The notes beneath the pieces are model-generated. The model ran no database searches. It saw only the letters and a list, made by a program, of their open reading frames with translations, and was not told the DNA's origin. From NCBI GenBank assembly GCA_038501785.1, contig JBAMJR010000006.1:5095501-5159500 (forward strand): a DNA stretch of 64,000 nucleotides. The letters run 5' to 3'. Positions 40,501 to 48,596 of the stretch are shown here, in pieces. Made by a program: the position numbers and the translations under genes. The number at the start of each line of letters is the position of its first letter. Position 1 is the first letter of the stretch. This DNA comes from Myoxocephalus aenaeus. Taxonomy: Eukaryota > Chordata > Actinopteri > Perciformes > Cottidae.

Positions 40501-41116
40501 AGACGGTAATATTACCAGGTGCTGTCAGCATGCTGACATTTGTTAATTAGTATTTAACAAAGTATACCCAAGTCTGATGGGAACATCAATAATTCAGATT
40601 AAACAGACTGAAAGATTGATTTTATAATGCACCACAGTACTTGAGATATTTCACTGAATAACTTAAATATAAAAGTCACTGAAGTCTGCAGGATTCATCC
40701 TCTGCAGACCAAAGTATATATATATCAAAATATAATGGGAATCCGTATAATAGTTGTTGAGATGTTTCTGTCTAGACAAAACTGGGAGAACCACTGACAC
40801 GACCAACACAGGCAGAGACACGTTGCTAAAGCTGTGACCTCCTATAACTAGATCAAAGAGCAAGGTCGCATGCTATTCACTCTTCTGGACTGACATTGAG
40901 AATGTTTTTGTGCACCAATGTCTCAGTTTGTCAGTTAAAACACATTTCCATATCAAATGTGCATGCGGTGTCAGTTCACTTTCATCTCTGTTCAGCTCCC
41001 CCTCAACCTTAAATAAATGATTCTGCAGCATCATAAGTCTACAAAGTTAATACGATACCTGCTCCACTTTGATGTCAAAGTCTCCAAAGACCTTCTTTCC
41101 CCGAAACACTTTGGCC
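9630..41116 (-). CDS. syn2: synapsin-2, exons 2-13 (gene span, 5' partial)
   Basis: Synapsins coat synaptic vesicles, tether them to each other and to actin, and release them on phosphorylation. Twelve exons join in phase with GT-AG borders into 672 codons. Seen in order: C domain from AKVFRGKKVFGDFDIKVEQ through the glycine-rich loop HAHSGMGK, SISGNWKSNTGSAMLEQ and [18 protein letters not shown]; then a linker, a long Pro/Ala-rich D domain, and the E domain KSQSLTNAF...SFASIFSD. The C domain has an ATP-grasp fold and binds ATP. The syn2 assignment rests on the E-domain wording (SDSSFFRG, EAKAETIR) and the nested TIMP4-like gene; syn2a versus syn2b cannot be decided. Exon 1 was not found in the window. 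With a typical exon 1 the protein would be near 790 residues against 582 in human SYN2, the excess lying in domain D. Confidence 0.95.
9784..10394 (-). other. syn2: syn2 intron 12
   Basis: 611 bp. The 3' end is a long pyrimidine tract on the syn2 strand (purine-rich on the plus strand, 9784-9930). Nothing else is seen. Confidence 0.9.
10395..11235 (-). CDS. syn2: syn2 exon 12 (expanded Pro/Ala-rich D domain)
   Basis: 841 bp, acceptor ttgtag, donor CTGAA/gtaaga. It enters in phase 1 (G/GT) and leaves in phase 2 (AA/T), which restores LNKSQSLTNAF. About 280 residues of low-complexity sequence rich in Pro, Ala, Ser, Lys and Gln. Three poly-Ala runs of 12, 6 and 8 residues are separated by GSPPTK units and coded mainly by GCA. 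Basic phospho-site-like motifs include VQRATSVTR and LRRNSK; PxxP runs such as PPKPTPPAKPIPPLRR suit SH3 domains. The human SYN2 equivalent is roughly a third as long. The antisense ORFs here are shadows of the same composition. Confidence 0.92.
11236..14400 (-). other. syn2: syn2 intron 11
   Basis: 3.2 kb. It holds a GC-richer patch at 12905-13090 with a GC box (ggggcgggg) and a plus-strand donor-like cgtaagtaag, an unrecognised plus-strand ORF at 13435-13719, and the fish repeat at 14066-14150. Confidence 0.85.
14066..14150 (+). repeat. dispersed fish repeat (GGAAACAGCTAGCCTGGCTC), copy 1
   Basis: Ttagcttagcacaacgactg, ggaacaggtggaaacag and ctagcctggctctgtc match the distal part of a common teleost MITE-like repeat. 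It lies in syn2 intron 11. Confidence 0.55.
14401..14467 (-). CDS. syn2: syn2 exon 11 (linker)
   Basis: 67 bp. The acceptor cccgcag sits at the end of a roughly 200-bp CT repeat (minus strand). It encodes GAALKEGLSDPNRTAGQRPQ and PQ plus one base, comparable to human SGTLKDPDSSKTPPQRPPPQ. The donor CAAG/gttgtc is weak compared with the others in the gene. Reading through it gives 20 or so residues and a stop, so an alternative C-terminus is possible. Confidence 0.88.
14474..14681. repeat. (GA)n compound microsatellite abutting syn2 exon 11
   Basis: About 200 bp of GA with GACA interruptions. On the syn2 strand it is a CT tract that runs into the exon 11 acceptor and therefore serves as its pyrimidine tract. 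Confidence 0.97.
14881..15057 (-). CDS. syn2: syn2 exon 10 (end of C domain and linker)
   Basis: 177 bp, phase 0/0. It encodes VVGSSMQLIGDHQAEDRQLI, then SEVVMAKMSQALATRSSSAS and RSPARSPQGQKPTTVQPQQ. The first half ends the ATP-grasp domain (SM.LIG.HQ.EDRQLI). The second half is a Ser/Arg-rich linker (SRSPARSP) with proline-directed sites. The mammalian wording before SM is MDC; here it is VVGS, a local divergence. The donor is CAG/gtagag. Confidence 0.94.
15058..16749 (-). other. syn2: syn2 intron 9
   Basis: 1.7 kb. It contains an unusual 139-codon minus-strand ORF at 15614-16033 rich in Ser/Asp/Gly (SGSDRDSCSSSGSDRGGGSG) and its antisense shadow. Otherwise AT-rich with no clear feature. 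Confidence 0.85.
16750..16852 (-). CDS. syn2: syn2 exon 9 (C domain)
   Basis: 103 bp, acceptor gtgacag, donor GAG/gtgagg. It encodes [20 protein letters not shown] and [35 protein letters not shown] is strongly conserved in the family. Confidence 0.95.
16853..17900 (-). other. syn2: syn2 intron 8
   Basis: 1.05 kb. A short direct repeat of gagtgagtcagcat lies near 17583-17610. Nothing else is seen. Confidence 0.85.
17901..17975 (-). CDS. syn2: syn2 exon 8 (C domain)
   Basis: 75 bp. The first base completes Met, followed by RTSISGNWKSNTGSAMLEQ and VAMTD, then AA of a split Lys. The SISGNWK.NTGSAMLEQ block is diagnostic of synapsins. The donor is AA/gtgagc. Confidence 0.95.
17976..19110 (-). 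other. syn2: syn2 intron 7
   Basis: 1.1 kb, no feature recognised. Confidence 0.85.
19111..19253 (-). CDS. syn2: syn2 exon 7 (C domain)
   Basis: 143 bp, acceptor tgtag, donor AT/gtgaga. It encodes VKVDNVSDFQDIASVVAITQ, then TYCTTEPFIDAKYDIRVQKI and GADYKAY, with Met split to exon 8. DFQDIASVVA, TEPFID and KYDIRVQKIG are near-invariant in synapsins. Confidence 0.95.
19254..21289 (-). other. syn2: syn2 intron 6
   Basis: 2.0 kb. It holds the fish repeat at 20600-20932 and a GC-richer stretch before it (20150-20520) with short ORFs on both strands that I do not recognise. Confidence 0.85.
20600..20932. repeat. dispersed fish repeat ending ACACACTGGTCCTTTA
   Basis: Contains ctacatagggagtgggtttt, gtccgccatattgc, acagtagcccagaacagaca and gttgcaatctgaaacctcag, ending acacactggtcctttag. 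I recognise this order from a common teleost interspersed repeat. It lies in syn2 intron 6. The preceding 20150-20520, GC-richer than its surroundings, may belong to it. Confidence 0.55.
21290..21352 (-). CDS. syn2: syn2 exon 6 (ATP-binding glycine loop)
   Basis: 63 bp, phase 0/0. The acceptor ttttcag leads to ITSPSFPVVVKIGHAHSGMGK. VVVKIGHAHSGMGK is the conserved lysine plus glycine-rich loop that contacts ATP in the synapsin C domain. The donor is AAG/gtaatg. Confidence 0.95.
21720..22100. repeat. dispersed fish repeat (GCTCCGTAGAGTTGAAGGGA family)
   Basis: Contains acagtgggtttatagtttgc, aaacgctccgtagagttgaa, gggagctgcagagtcaggtg and the end tgcagctttaaag. It resembles a repeat seen many times in teleost genomes. 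It lies in syn2 intron 5, upstream of timp4. Confidence 0.45.
22560..23128 (+). promoter_or_regulatory. timp4: timp4 upstream / 5' UTR region
   Basis: This is the sequence just upstream of the timp4 ATG. It has a (GA)n microsatellite ending 243 bp before the ATG and moderately GC-rich flanks. I see no clear TATA box at a fitting distance, and the transcription start is not determinable. Confidence 0.3.
22785..22885. repeat. (GA)n microsatellite upstream of timp4
   Basis: About 100 bp of GA repeats, impure for the first 25 bases and then pure. It lies within the presumed timp4 promoter or 5' UTR. GA tracts of this kind are often polymorphic. Confidence 0.97.
23129..23267 (+). CDS. timp4: timp4 exon 1 (signal peptide and mature N-terminus)
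   Basis: 139 bp. ATG at 23129 gives MTMSQERSACLGLW...; the in-frame ATG at 23135 would drop two residues and cannot be excluded. The frame is open further upstream to 23027, but that part has no TIMP resemblance and the first of the two close ATGs gives the usual 29-residue leader. The exon ends AEI plus G at the donor ATCG/gtgagt, splitting the Val codon as in other TIMPs. Confidence 0.93.
23129..31278 (+). CDS. timp4: metalloproteinase inhibitor TIMP4-like (gene span)
   Basis: TIMPs are secreted inhibitors that occupy the catalytic zinc site of matrix metalloproteinases with their N-terminal cysteine. Five exons join to 224 codons, the length of human TIMP4. Residues 1-29 form a signal peptide (core LGLWVLLLLGAG). 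The mature chain starts CSCHPAHPQ and has all 12 cysteines. Domain 1 (NTR/OB fold) ends near the GCECR motif; domain 2 carries NTCYTVPC, ECLWTDW and CSWYRG. TIMP4-like features are VIRAKIS.EK.V, MFKGF.K.KDIQY.YTP, SSLCGVKL and TCYTVPC...NECLWTDWLL; YRYQMGCEC and the tail FLDMADP look more like TIMP2. Two N-glycosylation sequons (NSS, NLS) are visible. The gene lies antisense in syn2 intron 5, as TIMP4 does in SYN2 of other vertebrates. Confidence 0.94.
25471..25524. repeat. (GT)n microsatellite
   Basis: About 27 GT units in timp4 intron 1. Confidence 0.97.
26524..26612. repeat. short fragment of the same AAAAGTA-rich fish repeat
   Basis: The stretch caatggtggaattattcaga followed by agtaaaaatacttcttgaca resembles the 5' end of the repeat at 46465-46890. 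It lies in timp4 intron 1. Confidence 0.4.
29455..29552 (+). CDS. timp4: timp4 exon 2
   Basis: 98 bp, acceptor cctgacag, donor AAG/gtgaga. It encodes (V)IRAKISGEKIVSPSNSSSP, then YMKMIQYEIKMIK. IRAK and QYEIK.IK are family signatures. The NSS sequon lies in the AB-loop region, which contacts the protease. Confidence 0.94.
30004..30118 (+). CDS. timp4: timp4 exon 3
   Basis: 115 bp, acceptor gtccag, donor TCAG/gtacag. It encodes MFKGFAKAKDIQYVYTPVFS, then SLCGVKLDSNNKAGYLLS with a split Gly. MFKGF, YTP and SLCGV.L..... .YLL follow the TIMP pattern. Confidence 0.95.
30150..30312 (+). repeat. dispersed fish repeat, same family, copy 2 (timp4 intron 3)
   Basis: Contains gaacattttgggaaatatgt, ctgccgagagttggatgaga, gcttagcataaagatggaaa and acagggggaaaggttacaaa. 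The order matches the other copies. It occupies much of the 516-bp intron 3 of timp4. Confidence 0.6.
30635..30759 (+). CDS. timp4: timp4 exon 4
   Basis: 125 bp, acceptor aacag, donor AGA/gtgagt. It encodes SMWSDGRISIGQCDLVESWD, then NLSLSQKKNLNYRYQMGCEC and R. The SDG, LC/QC, W..LS..Q...L..RY..GC.C pattern closes the N-terminal inhibitory domain. Confidence 0.94.
31081..31278 (+). CDS. timp4: timp4 exon 5 (C-terminal domain and stop)
   Basis: 198 bp, acceptor acccacag, stop TGA at 31276-31278. It encodes INTCYTVPCASTGENECLWT, then DWLLDNSLNGEQARQYACIR, RSDTTCSWYRGGPPPEKDFL and DMADP. It carries five cysteines of the C-terminal subdomain. The acidic tail resembles that of TIMP2, which takes part in pro-MMP2 binding. 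Confidence 0.95.
   Translation: MNTCYTVPCASTGENECLWTDWLLDNSLNGEQARQYACIRRSDTTCSWYRGGPPPEKDFLDMADP
31279..33126 (+). other. timp4: timp4 3' UTR candidate region
   Basis: AT-rich sequence follows the timp4 stop. Plus-strand AATAAA is seen at 33121-33126. The sequence agtaaa near 32911 is a weaker candidate. A 26-bp unit is tandemly repeated at 31973-32020. No other gene is visible up to syn2 exon 5. Confidence 0.3.
31973..32020. repeat. 26-bp tandem duplication
   Basis: The 22-base string beginning caaaatctgacacatgcatt occurs at 31973 and again at 31999, with 4 bases between. It lies downstream of timp4. Confidence 0.9.
33721..33810 (-). CDS. syn2: syn2 exon 5 (C domain), last exon before the nested TIMP
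   Basis: 90 bp, phase 0 at both ends. It encodes FSQLISNQKKLGSDKIPLIG and then QTFYPNYRDM, against human FAQLVAIYKTLGGEKFPLIEQTYYPNHKEM (shown here only for the shared FxQL, PLI, QT.YPN pattern). The donor ATG/gtaaga is strong. The intron that follows (12.4 kb) contains timp4 on the other strand. Confidence 0.95.
34130..34286 (-). CDS. syn2: syn2 exon 4 (C domain)
   Basis: 157 bp. It encodes SFRPDFVLVRQHAFSMAQNE, then DFRNLIIGLQYAGIPSVNSL and DSIYNLCDKPWA. This is the most conserved synapsin block (RPDFVL, RQHAF, LQYAG, CDKPW). The acceptor used is ccaccag/G, which completes Arg. A second AG ten bases inside the exon would drop SFR and break the frame. The donor GCT/gtaagc is good. Intron 4 is only about 320 bp. 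Confidence 0.95.
37225..37590 (+). repeat. dispersed fish repeat (TTAGCATGCTAAC...CACTAAACA) with grown GAT array
   Basis: Contains tgctaacattagcgtgctaa, gttagcatgctaactctagc, taattagcactaaacagaag, gctgatgtcagtttttgcag and catttggacataaatcaaag. About 70 bp of other sequence (gtaaggtaagggagtttatt...) is inserted at 37382-37450. The repeat runs directly into the GAT array. It lies in syn2 intron 3. Confidence 0.6.
37519..37585. repeat. (GAT)n microsatellite
   Basis: About 22 units of GAT/ATG. The Met-only and His-only ORFs on the two strands are artefacts of this array. Confidence 0.97.
39639..39730 (-). CDS. syn2: syn2 exon 3 (C domain)
   Basis: 92 bp, acceptor gtag, donor AG/gtcagc. It encodes AEFSEVNLISHSNGTCNVDM and then QVIRSGTKVA, with an Arg codon split to the next exon. 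It matches the human stretch AEFSELNLVAHADGT.. and contains the usual RxGTKV motif. Confidence 0.94.
39731..41058 (-). other. syn2: syn2 intron 2
   Basis: 1.3 kb. It contains the fish repeat at 40470-40805. Confidence 0.85.
40470..40805 (+). repeat. dispersed fish repeat, second copy of the GCTAGCATG family
   Basis: Contains taatgctagcatgtggatgt, gctgtcagcatgctgacatt, tgttaattagtatttaacaa, tgatgggaacatcaataatt and gggaatccgtataatagttg with ttgagatgtttc. It shares the order of the 37225 copy and extends to a more distal part. It lies in syn2 intron 2. Confidence 0.5.
41059..41116 (-). CDS. syn2: syn2 exon 2 (start of C domain)
   Basis: 58 bp. The acceptor ccag precedes G, which completes a Trp codon begun in exon 1. 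It encodes AKVFRGKKVFGDFDIKVEQ, close to human AKCFRGKKVLGDYDIKVEQ. The donor is cag/gtatcg. The phase-2 entry fits the exon 1 end at HADW in mammalian synapsins, so the missing exon 1 should end the same way. Confidence 0.93.
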
Positions 41117-44100
41117 CTGGAAGAGAAGAGAAGACATTTAGTTTGCCATTGTACACTCTATGCTGCCCTCTACTGGACATAACACACCATGTGGAACAAA
41201 TGAGAGGGAGAAAATGGACGCCTCCTTTTGCCCTTTTAAAGGCCAAACTTTCTCAGCTATAGAAAACACTTTACTCTAATGAGCTTTTTGCACTGCTGCT
41301 GATCATTGCGACCATACTAAAACTGCAGTTAATGTCATCTCAACGGCATCAAATACAGATTAGAATTCCGCTGCAATATTAAATGTCGTCTTGACATTTG
41401 ATTTTGAATGATGAATGTATCCAATAACAGCGTTGTCTGATGTTGATTAATATCTTGGGTGCCACTTGCTCAAGAGTGATGTAGAATTATATGCAAACAC
41501 ACAAGCTGGCAGATGGAGAGCAGACAGACAAAGACAGACCAACAGGGAGAATGAGTCAAGCAGAGAGGCACAGGCTGCCAGCCAACACACAAAACGCTCA
41601 GGACGCTCATTCTACACAAAACTGAAATTGGATCGCAGATGGTTGGCAGTGCATCCATCACCATCCCATACACTGAAGCTAAATAAAGCAATAAACAAGT
41701 GCATGCACGGGAAACAGGTTATGTTTTTGAGGTCCTGGCTGATAATAAATACAGAGATAACTTTACAGCGTCTGACCTTCCAGAATCTTTTTTCCATTTG
41801 TTTTTGTTTTTGTTCATGTACCGGCTACATTGTAGAATAGTTTGTGAGCTGTAATGTCTTCCTCAACAGGTCCCTGAACTCTCCATGAACACTCCATTCA
41901 AATCATGTATCCCCCTTCAAACAGTATGCCAGTTCATGCACCAGTTTATGTAGCATAATACGACGTCAAATCAAGTTCCATGTGCCCTCATGATCCCTGT
42001 CTCTGTCATCAATTAAACATACATGCAAGATTCCTTCCATATCACCACACAGGACCTTGTGTCTCTGAGCACAGAGGCATCTGGCTCTTGTCTGGTTCAT
42101 TAGGACCAGACCATCTGTGAGAGAAACACTCCGAGGGTATGATGCCACAACTTCCACCATCAATAGCCACGGCAGCAAAATGTGTGACCTTAAAAATAAC
42201 AGATATATTTATTTCTTCTGTACCGCTGGAAGGTGCAATTCTGTTCTGTTAATATCTGTGTGTGTTTTTCTCAGAATGGACAGCTGCTGGAACACACTGC
42301 AATGTCGCTATGATGAAGCCCAAACATTACTATTAAAAACAAACAGCACACACTAAAACACATCGTCCCTCTCTGACTGACAGAATGCCATTATTCTCTG
42401 CAGCTTTAAATGAAAAGTTACGTTGCAGTTCTTCAGAGGAATATATTTTAAAGTCTCTAATCTCATTGCCACTGAATGGGCCAAACGAGGCTCACCATTC
42501 AGCATATGTTCATTATATCTGCAATGCACGATGCAAAATAGTACACAAAGACATGGGCTGTCAGGCGAGCGCAGTAATGGACAATTATCGTGAGGCTGCT
42601 GATGTAGCCTCCCTTATTAAATTCCATTAAGCAGCATAATGCAGCCGTTGCATAGCAAAACACACCATGTGCAAACATGACTCTTTGCAATAGAGCTGCA
42701 AGTGAATCCCTGGGAGACGTCTTTTATGGGACGCACATGCTTGTCAGTAGCAAAAACATAAAAGACAACTTTCATATAAAATGTTGTGGGGGGACAAAAA
42801 CAAACATCTTCAGAATGCATTTATGCTTTATAGCTTCATTACTCATTTATTTGGCCACTGGGGGGTAAACACATGTTATCACCATATAAAGTTTTCGTAG
42901 TAAAAGTGCAAGGAATTACCTACTAAACACCATTCTTAATACAAACAAATATAGATTATTGCAGTTTTGCCATACATGTCATGGGCATTGCATTGCAGAG
43001 CACAGTGTTTCACATAATCTGAAAAAGGGAATCCAACAGTCTATTACATCTAATCTGCATCCTGCTCAGGGTTCAAACTATTTAAGACAAAACCATCTTG
43101 TTTGATCAGTATAGGATCCATTTCAGTCTGTAGAAGAAAAATGTTTAACATTATAGATCTTAGTTAGATCTTAGTTAGCCTCGCTTTATGACATTATAAG
43201 CAGTAAATCATCTCTGACAGGTCGCCCCTAGAGTTTCCTGTATTCAATTTCTAGCACCCACAAGCGTCTTATAATAAGACTTGAGAATTTCAAGGAATCC
43301 ATGTCCGCAATGTTTCTTTCATTCAGGATGATCTGATAAGGAAGCGAGTCAATATTGTGAACACTTTCATTATGGCAACAAAATGTTATGGCGAAAATTG
43401 CGAATGGTTTGCATTCAACTAAATACTGAATATCTCCTAAACCCCAAGGTCTATTTGAATAATTAAAAAAGCTATAATATACAAAAAAAACTTGTGAACA
43501 TAGATAATAAGTCAATATATGTGTTAGTGGTATATTAGTTTATGAATTAGTATATAGCATAGCTTTATATGTCAGGAGTATCTGTGCGAAGTTTGGCTTT
43601 GATTGAGTGAAGTTAAGTATTTTTTATAATTATTTTAGTTCAGGATTTTCGCGCGATCGTGTCAACTCGGCCAACACTAAAAATTCCCACATACTCCCTG
43701 GTCCTTAAACAGTCCTCACTCCACATTGGTGGATTCAGTAGACTCTAAGTATTCCAAAACTGTACAGTAATCCTGTGTAGCGTCATGCTATCGATATGAA
43801 AAGTCATATTTTCAAAAACCTGGGTGCTCTCCCAAGTCACTCTCGAGTCCCTTCGAGTCATACTTATGGTTTATGCTAATATTTATTGTGGAATAGTGTC
43901 AAAAGCATGAAGAATTGACTTGTAAGGCCAGGATGTGTCACACCAGAGGCCCATATATGGACTGGTAGGGCTTGGGAGATCGAAGAAGACATTCGACGAA
44001 GGGCTGAGGGCTCTGGTTAAGCAAAAACATTCACTTTAATTAGGAGTTAATACATCCTCAGAGGACAACACTCACATGTTTTGTTAAAGTACAACTGTGG

Positions 44101-45514
44101 TAATGTGGTACAACACGTTAGAGAATGCACCAGAAACAAAAGGATACGTGAAATGTTTTCTGTGTCATTCCCTCTAAATTAAATGCCGTGTCTTACTAAT
44201 GAAAATAATTACATATACTGTAGAATTCAATTGTGGCTTAAATCGATTCTAAGATGGAGCAAATTAAGTTGCTCCACCACCACCCTAAATCATGCCATCT
44301 TACATAAAAAAAAAGGTTGGAGTAAATAATCCTTTTAAACCAAATTGCCATTACATCTTGGCACAAAGTGGAAATCTTTCAAGTTCATATAGAAACTGCT
44401 ACTCTGGCATTGTGTTTGAAATCCTAACGTGCATATAGTTACATGGGGATAATGGGAATGTTGATTCTGTAAACCTCTATGATCCTGTAAAAGCTGCATC
44501 GGGACATGACATCATGGATGTTAGGGTCAGGTCACTAGTAAAAGCTGTAATGCAGGTTTGAGGAGTTATGAACCACAGGACCAATGGCTCCGTGCTGGGC
44601 TAAAATCAACAGCTGACCTCTGTTGACTGACTCAGGGACATTTGATTTGATCCCATTTTCATTATTTATCTGTGGAGTCCAAGAGTCTGAGATCGCCACA
44701 CCGCCCGGTAAAATGAAGCTTTTCAAATCAATGCATGCTAATGACAGAAAGAAAGAGACAGAGAGGAAGATGTCAAAGAGAGAGAGAGAGAGATAAATAC
44801 AACAAGTATTGGAAATTATGGAGCTAGAATACAATAAGTACATTTAATATAAAACAGATACGGTTCCATAGCTATAGTGTGGACTTAATGTGTGGTACTG
44901 ACAGTCATTGCTTAATAACAATTTCTGCATAATTATGAAGATATTACATTCTTGATTTTAAGTTATTTTTCAAATAAATTAACTTTGTTTGTTCCCAAAG
45001 ACTCTGCAAGAAAATAACCCTCCATAATCAGGACATAATGAGTGAGTCTGCTGCACATTAAAGCATGAGACATATCACATTATGACAGTTGACGTTCCCG
45101 GTCACTCTCTCTCACACTTCTTTGCTTTTGTTCTCCTCTTTGCTCTTTCCTATTAGAGCTGAAGTTAATCCTGTCTTTGCCTTAAGTGCATCATTTTTTA
45201 CGTCCGTATCCCCACTGCCGGGATCTTTATCAATTCAAGGCAAAGACAAATGAATGAATGTGTGCTAAACAATCAACCATTACGCAACAAGCGGCTGTGT
45301 TGCTATGGTGTTATAAAAAGTAGAGAATACATCAGTCACATCAATATTTCATGCTGTTTTACTACTACTGTTATTATAGCTTTTAATTCTGTTTTATTAC
45401 ATTTTATAATTGTATTGTCCCACATCATTTGGTCTCAAATTGATAAATTAAAAAAATGTTGTAACTGTTTTCTTGGTCCATACTTGTACTGTCTTATTTG
45501 TGTCTTGTCAACTG

Positions 45515-45600
45515 TGTAGCACTTTAAACTACACTGACCTGTACGTAAGGTGCTTTACAAATGTTTGATTGATTGATACGACTCCGGTAACAGCATGTTG
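45515..45600 (+). repeat. possible LINE 3' end with GATT tail
   Basis: The run gtagcactttaaactacact, then ggtgctttacaaatgtttga and ttgattgat resembles LINE 3' tails ending in short tandem GATT units. Confidence 0.35.
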
Positions 45601-46464
45601 ACATTGTTGTCTATCAATATGGGAAGAGTCAATGGCAAGATTGAAGAAGTGAAGCAATAAAGCGCAGCAGCATTTGCAGACTCATCTCAAACTGACTTGA
45701 TAAAAACAAAACTGTCACTATAATGACCAAGAGCACAGTATTAGAGTATGAATGGTTTAAAACGTTCACATAACCCAGAATGCTTTTTCAAAAACGTATA
45801 CAAACTAGAATTACCGCCTCTCGGTTGTATCCAACCAGTTAAGTTGCAGCATAGCAGTATAAAATGTCATAATTTCATAATCTTATTTTATTGGATATTT
45901 TGTGATATTGATGATTAGCATCTGAATTCTTGAGTTATGGCCAAACAAGTGTTTTGTGAGGTCACAGTGAACTCTAACCACTAAATTCTAGACAGTTCAT
46001 CCTTGAGTCCTGGTAAGCATGTGTACCAAGTTTGAAGAAATTCCCTTCAAGTGCTCCTGAGATATCACGATCATGAGAATGGACCGGAGGTACTGACGGA
46101 TGGACGGACAGTCAGAAGCATGAAAATGACCGTCCTCCTTCTCTGCCACATGGCTCTGTCTCACCACTTGATCCGAAGTGGAGTGCAAATCATGTGAAAC
46201 AATACTCTGACTGTCGGGGTGAAAGGGCGCAAAAAGAGTTTGAGCCGTCCTTTCAGCTCTTGTGTGGTGTGAGACATCAGGAGTGTAATTATTTGGCTAG
46301 ACCGCAATGTAGGGGCATGAAAATGAGAACACAGTGGGAGGAATAACACCGGGCAGAGGACAGCGCTGGCTGTGGATCAACAACTCAGTCTCTGTGGACA
46401 CTTTCTGACTGCATGCTACTTGTACTGTACGTTCTTTAAGGCATCCCTGTTTTTGAATGCCATA

Positions 46465-46890
46465 GACGGTGGTTGAAGAAGTAGTACTGCGGTTTAGAAA
46501 TACTTTTAAAGTTTTTGCTTGAGTAAAAGTACAAAAAGTATATTCATCAACAAAAACTTAAAGCACCAAAAGTAAAAGAACTCATTATGCAGAGTGTCCC
46601 TTTTCAGAATAATGTGTATTATATTATTGGATTATAATTATTGATCAATTAATGTGAGTATCACTAATGTGCAGCTAAAGGTGGGGGACATTTTATTAAA
46701 TATATATATACTGCTGTGTAGCATAATATATTATATTTTATATTATATTTGTTGATCATATTTTGCATTAATAATCTGAATCTGTGGAGTAACTAGCAAA
46801 AACTTTTCCCAAATAAATGTAGTAAATCTATATTTATCTCTGAAATTGAATGGAGTAAAAATATTTAAAAGAAAACATGAAATGGCAACA
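46465..46890. repeat. dispersed fish repeat (AAAAGTA-rich, TGGTGGAAGAAGTA family)
   Basis: It begins near ggtggttgaagaagtag and continues with gagtaaaagtac, aagtaaaagaactcattatgcagagtg and a run to about 46890. I recognise this as a widespread teleost repeat whose full copies start CAGTGGTGGAAGAAGTA. Family recognition is from memory. Confidence 0.55.
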
Positions 46891-47407
46891 CTTTAATAAC
46901 ACAGAAACAAAATTAGAATTCAATGGACAGTGCAGGCTGTCACGACATGGCAGGCTTATTAACATATCGCTCTACTTACTATTCATCATGCACATTTCTA
47001 AAATTATGTGTCGAGAAAAGCCAGCTACCTGCTGACACAGTAGTAGTTAAGAGAAGTGCACTAAATCGCTCGGCCTTGCAAACAAACAAAGGAAACCGAC
47101 AAATCATCATTTTGAATCCTCAATGTATTCCCACCAAGTAGACAATCTTTGTCTGACATTTGTCCTTCAGTGTCTGCAAGTGTTTGAGTGTGCCTCCTTG
47201 CACATGACGTGTGAAGAAGAAAAAAAATCAGCCAGAAGACCCGGCGCTCTGATTGGCTGGGCGGACTGAACATGTGCAGCATACAAAGCTTTAAATCTGT
47301 GGTATTTGTTCACGTATTCTGCACCGACGTGAATCGCTTGAATTATTCAGCTGCCGGACACCTCCTGCCATGATCCTCCTCCCTCCTCCATAGCCCTGGA
47401 GACTGCA

Positions 47408-47409
<2 letters not shown>

Positions 47410-47499
<90 letters not shown>
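47410..47499. repeat. (GT)n microsatellite
   Basis: About 45 GT units in syn2 intron 1. Confidence 0.97.
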
Positions 47500-47503
<4 letters not shown>

Positions 47504-47871
47504 TCACATCAATGTATCTGCCGAAAAGGGGTCACAAGTTGGTCCTTTCGCATCTTCTACACAATCAGAAATCTAACTGAGCACATTTGATAAACATTTT
47601 AGCTGAAACCACTATTAGTAAGCCACCAATGGCTTTACTTTACGTTATAGATCAGTTATAAGTCATGAATAAAAACAGGTTTTGGGTTGCCTGGTTTTGA
47701 AACATGTATTTGACTATTTATCTATGCCCAAGTTGGAGTTACATTAAGATTACTACTATACTACTAATCTACCCGGGACGTTACAAAGTGTTTAACATTG
47801 TCTTATCCCTTGTCCTATTGTCCTATAATTATATTAAAAAAATTGACTTTGAAAGCAGGCATTCTGCACGA

Positions 47872-48005
47872 GTACTTTCACTTTGGCTAGTTTAAGTACA
47901 TTTTGCTTATAATACTTTGGTACTTTAACTTTTATTCGTAATGGAGTTTTATTAAATTATGATTTTTCTACTTTAACTACTTTTAGTGTGAGTATTGTCA
48001 TTACA
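47872..48005. repeat. inverted fragment of the AAAAGTA-rich fish repeat
   Basis: The run of tactttaacttttattcgta, atggagttttatt and ttttctactttaactactt reads as the reverse complement of the 5' part of the repeat at 46465-46890. Confidence 0.35.
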
Positions 48006-48024
48006 TTTTCTTGTGAGAAATATC

Positions 48025-48070
48025 AATCCATCCATTATCTGTAACCGCTTTTCCTAAGGAAGAGGAAGGG
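48025..48070. repeat. LINE 3'-end fragment
   Basis: The sequence aatccatccattatctgtaa followed by ccgcttttcct resembles the conserved 3' end found in many fish LINE copies. Short, so low confidence. Confidence 0.4.
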
Positions 48071-48532
48071 TGATTGGTACAAGCTAGCTCAAAGGACAAA
48101 AGAAGGGTCATTATTATTAATAAATATATATATATATAAAACATTAACAAATGATATATCAACCATTCATACAACTAAAACAATGCTTCAAGATTATATT
48201 GATTACCTTATTAGTACAAATAAACACGGTTCTTTTCGTCTTGAAAAAGGAAAAAATGTCTAACAGGGGATCGAATAGAACTCCAGATGATTAACAACAA
48301 AAATATCTTGCTTTTACACTTGAACATTACCAGAAAAATATATATAAGAGATTCATTTCCTGGTTGTACAATTCTCCCCAGTTTTCCTGCATCATTTAAT
48401 AAATTAGTCTTAGCAATGCAAGTGTGTGTGTGTCTGTTTATTTATTTTTTGAGTGAGGTTATTACATCACTGTGATAAATGATGACCTCCAGGGCAGGCT
48501 GCGCTCTGATGTACACACACATGCACGCTTAG

Positions 48533-48534
<2 letters not shown>

Positions 48535-48592
<58 letters not shown>
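48535..48592. repeat. (GT)n microsatellite
   Basis: About 28 GT units in syn2 intron 1. Confidence 0.97.
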
Positions 48593-48596
<4 letters not shown>
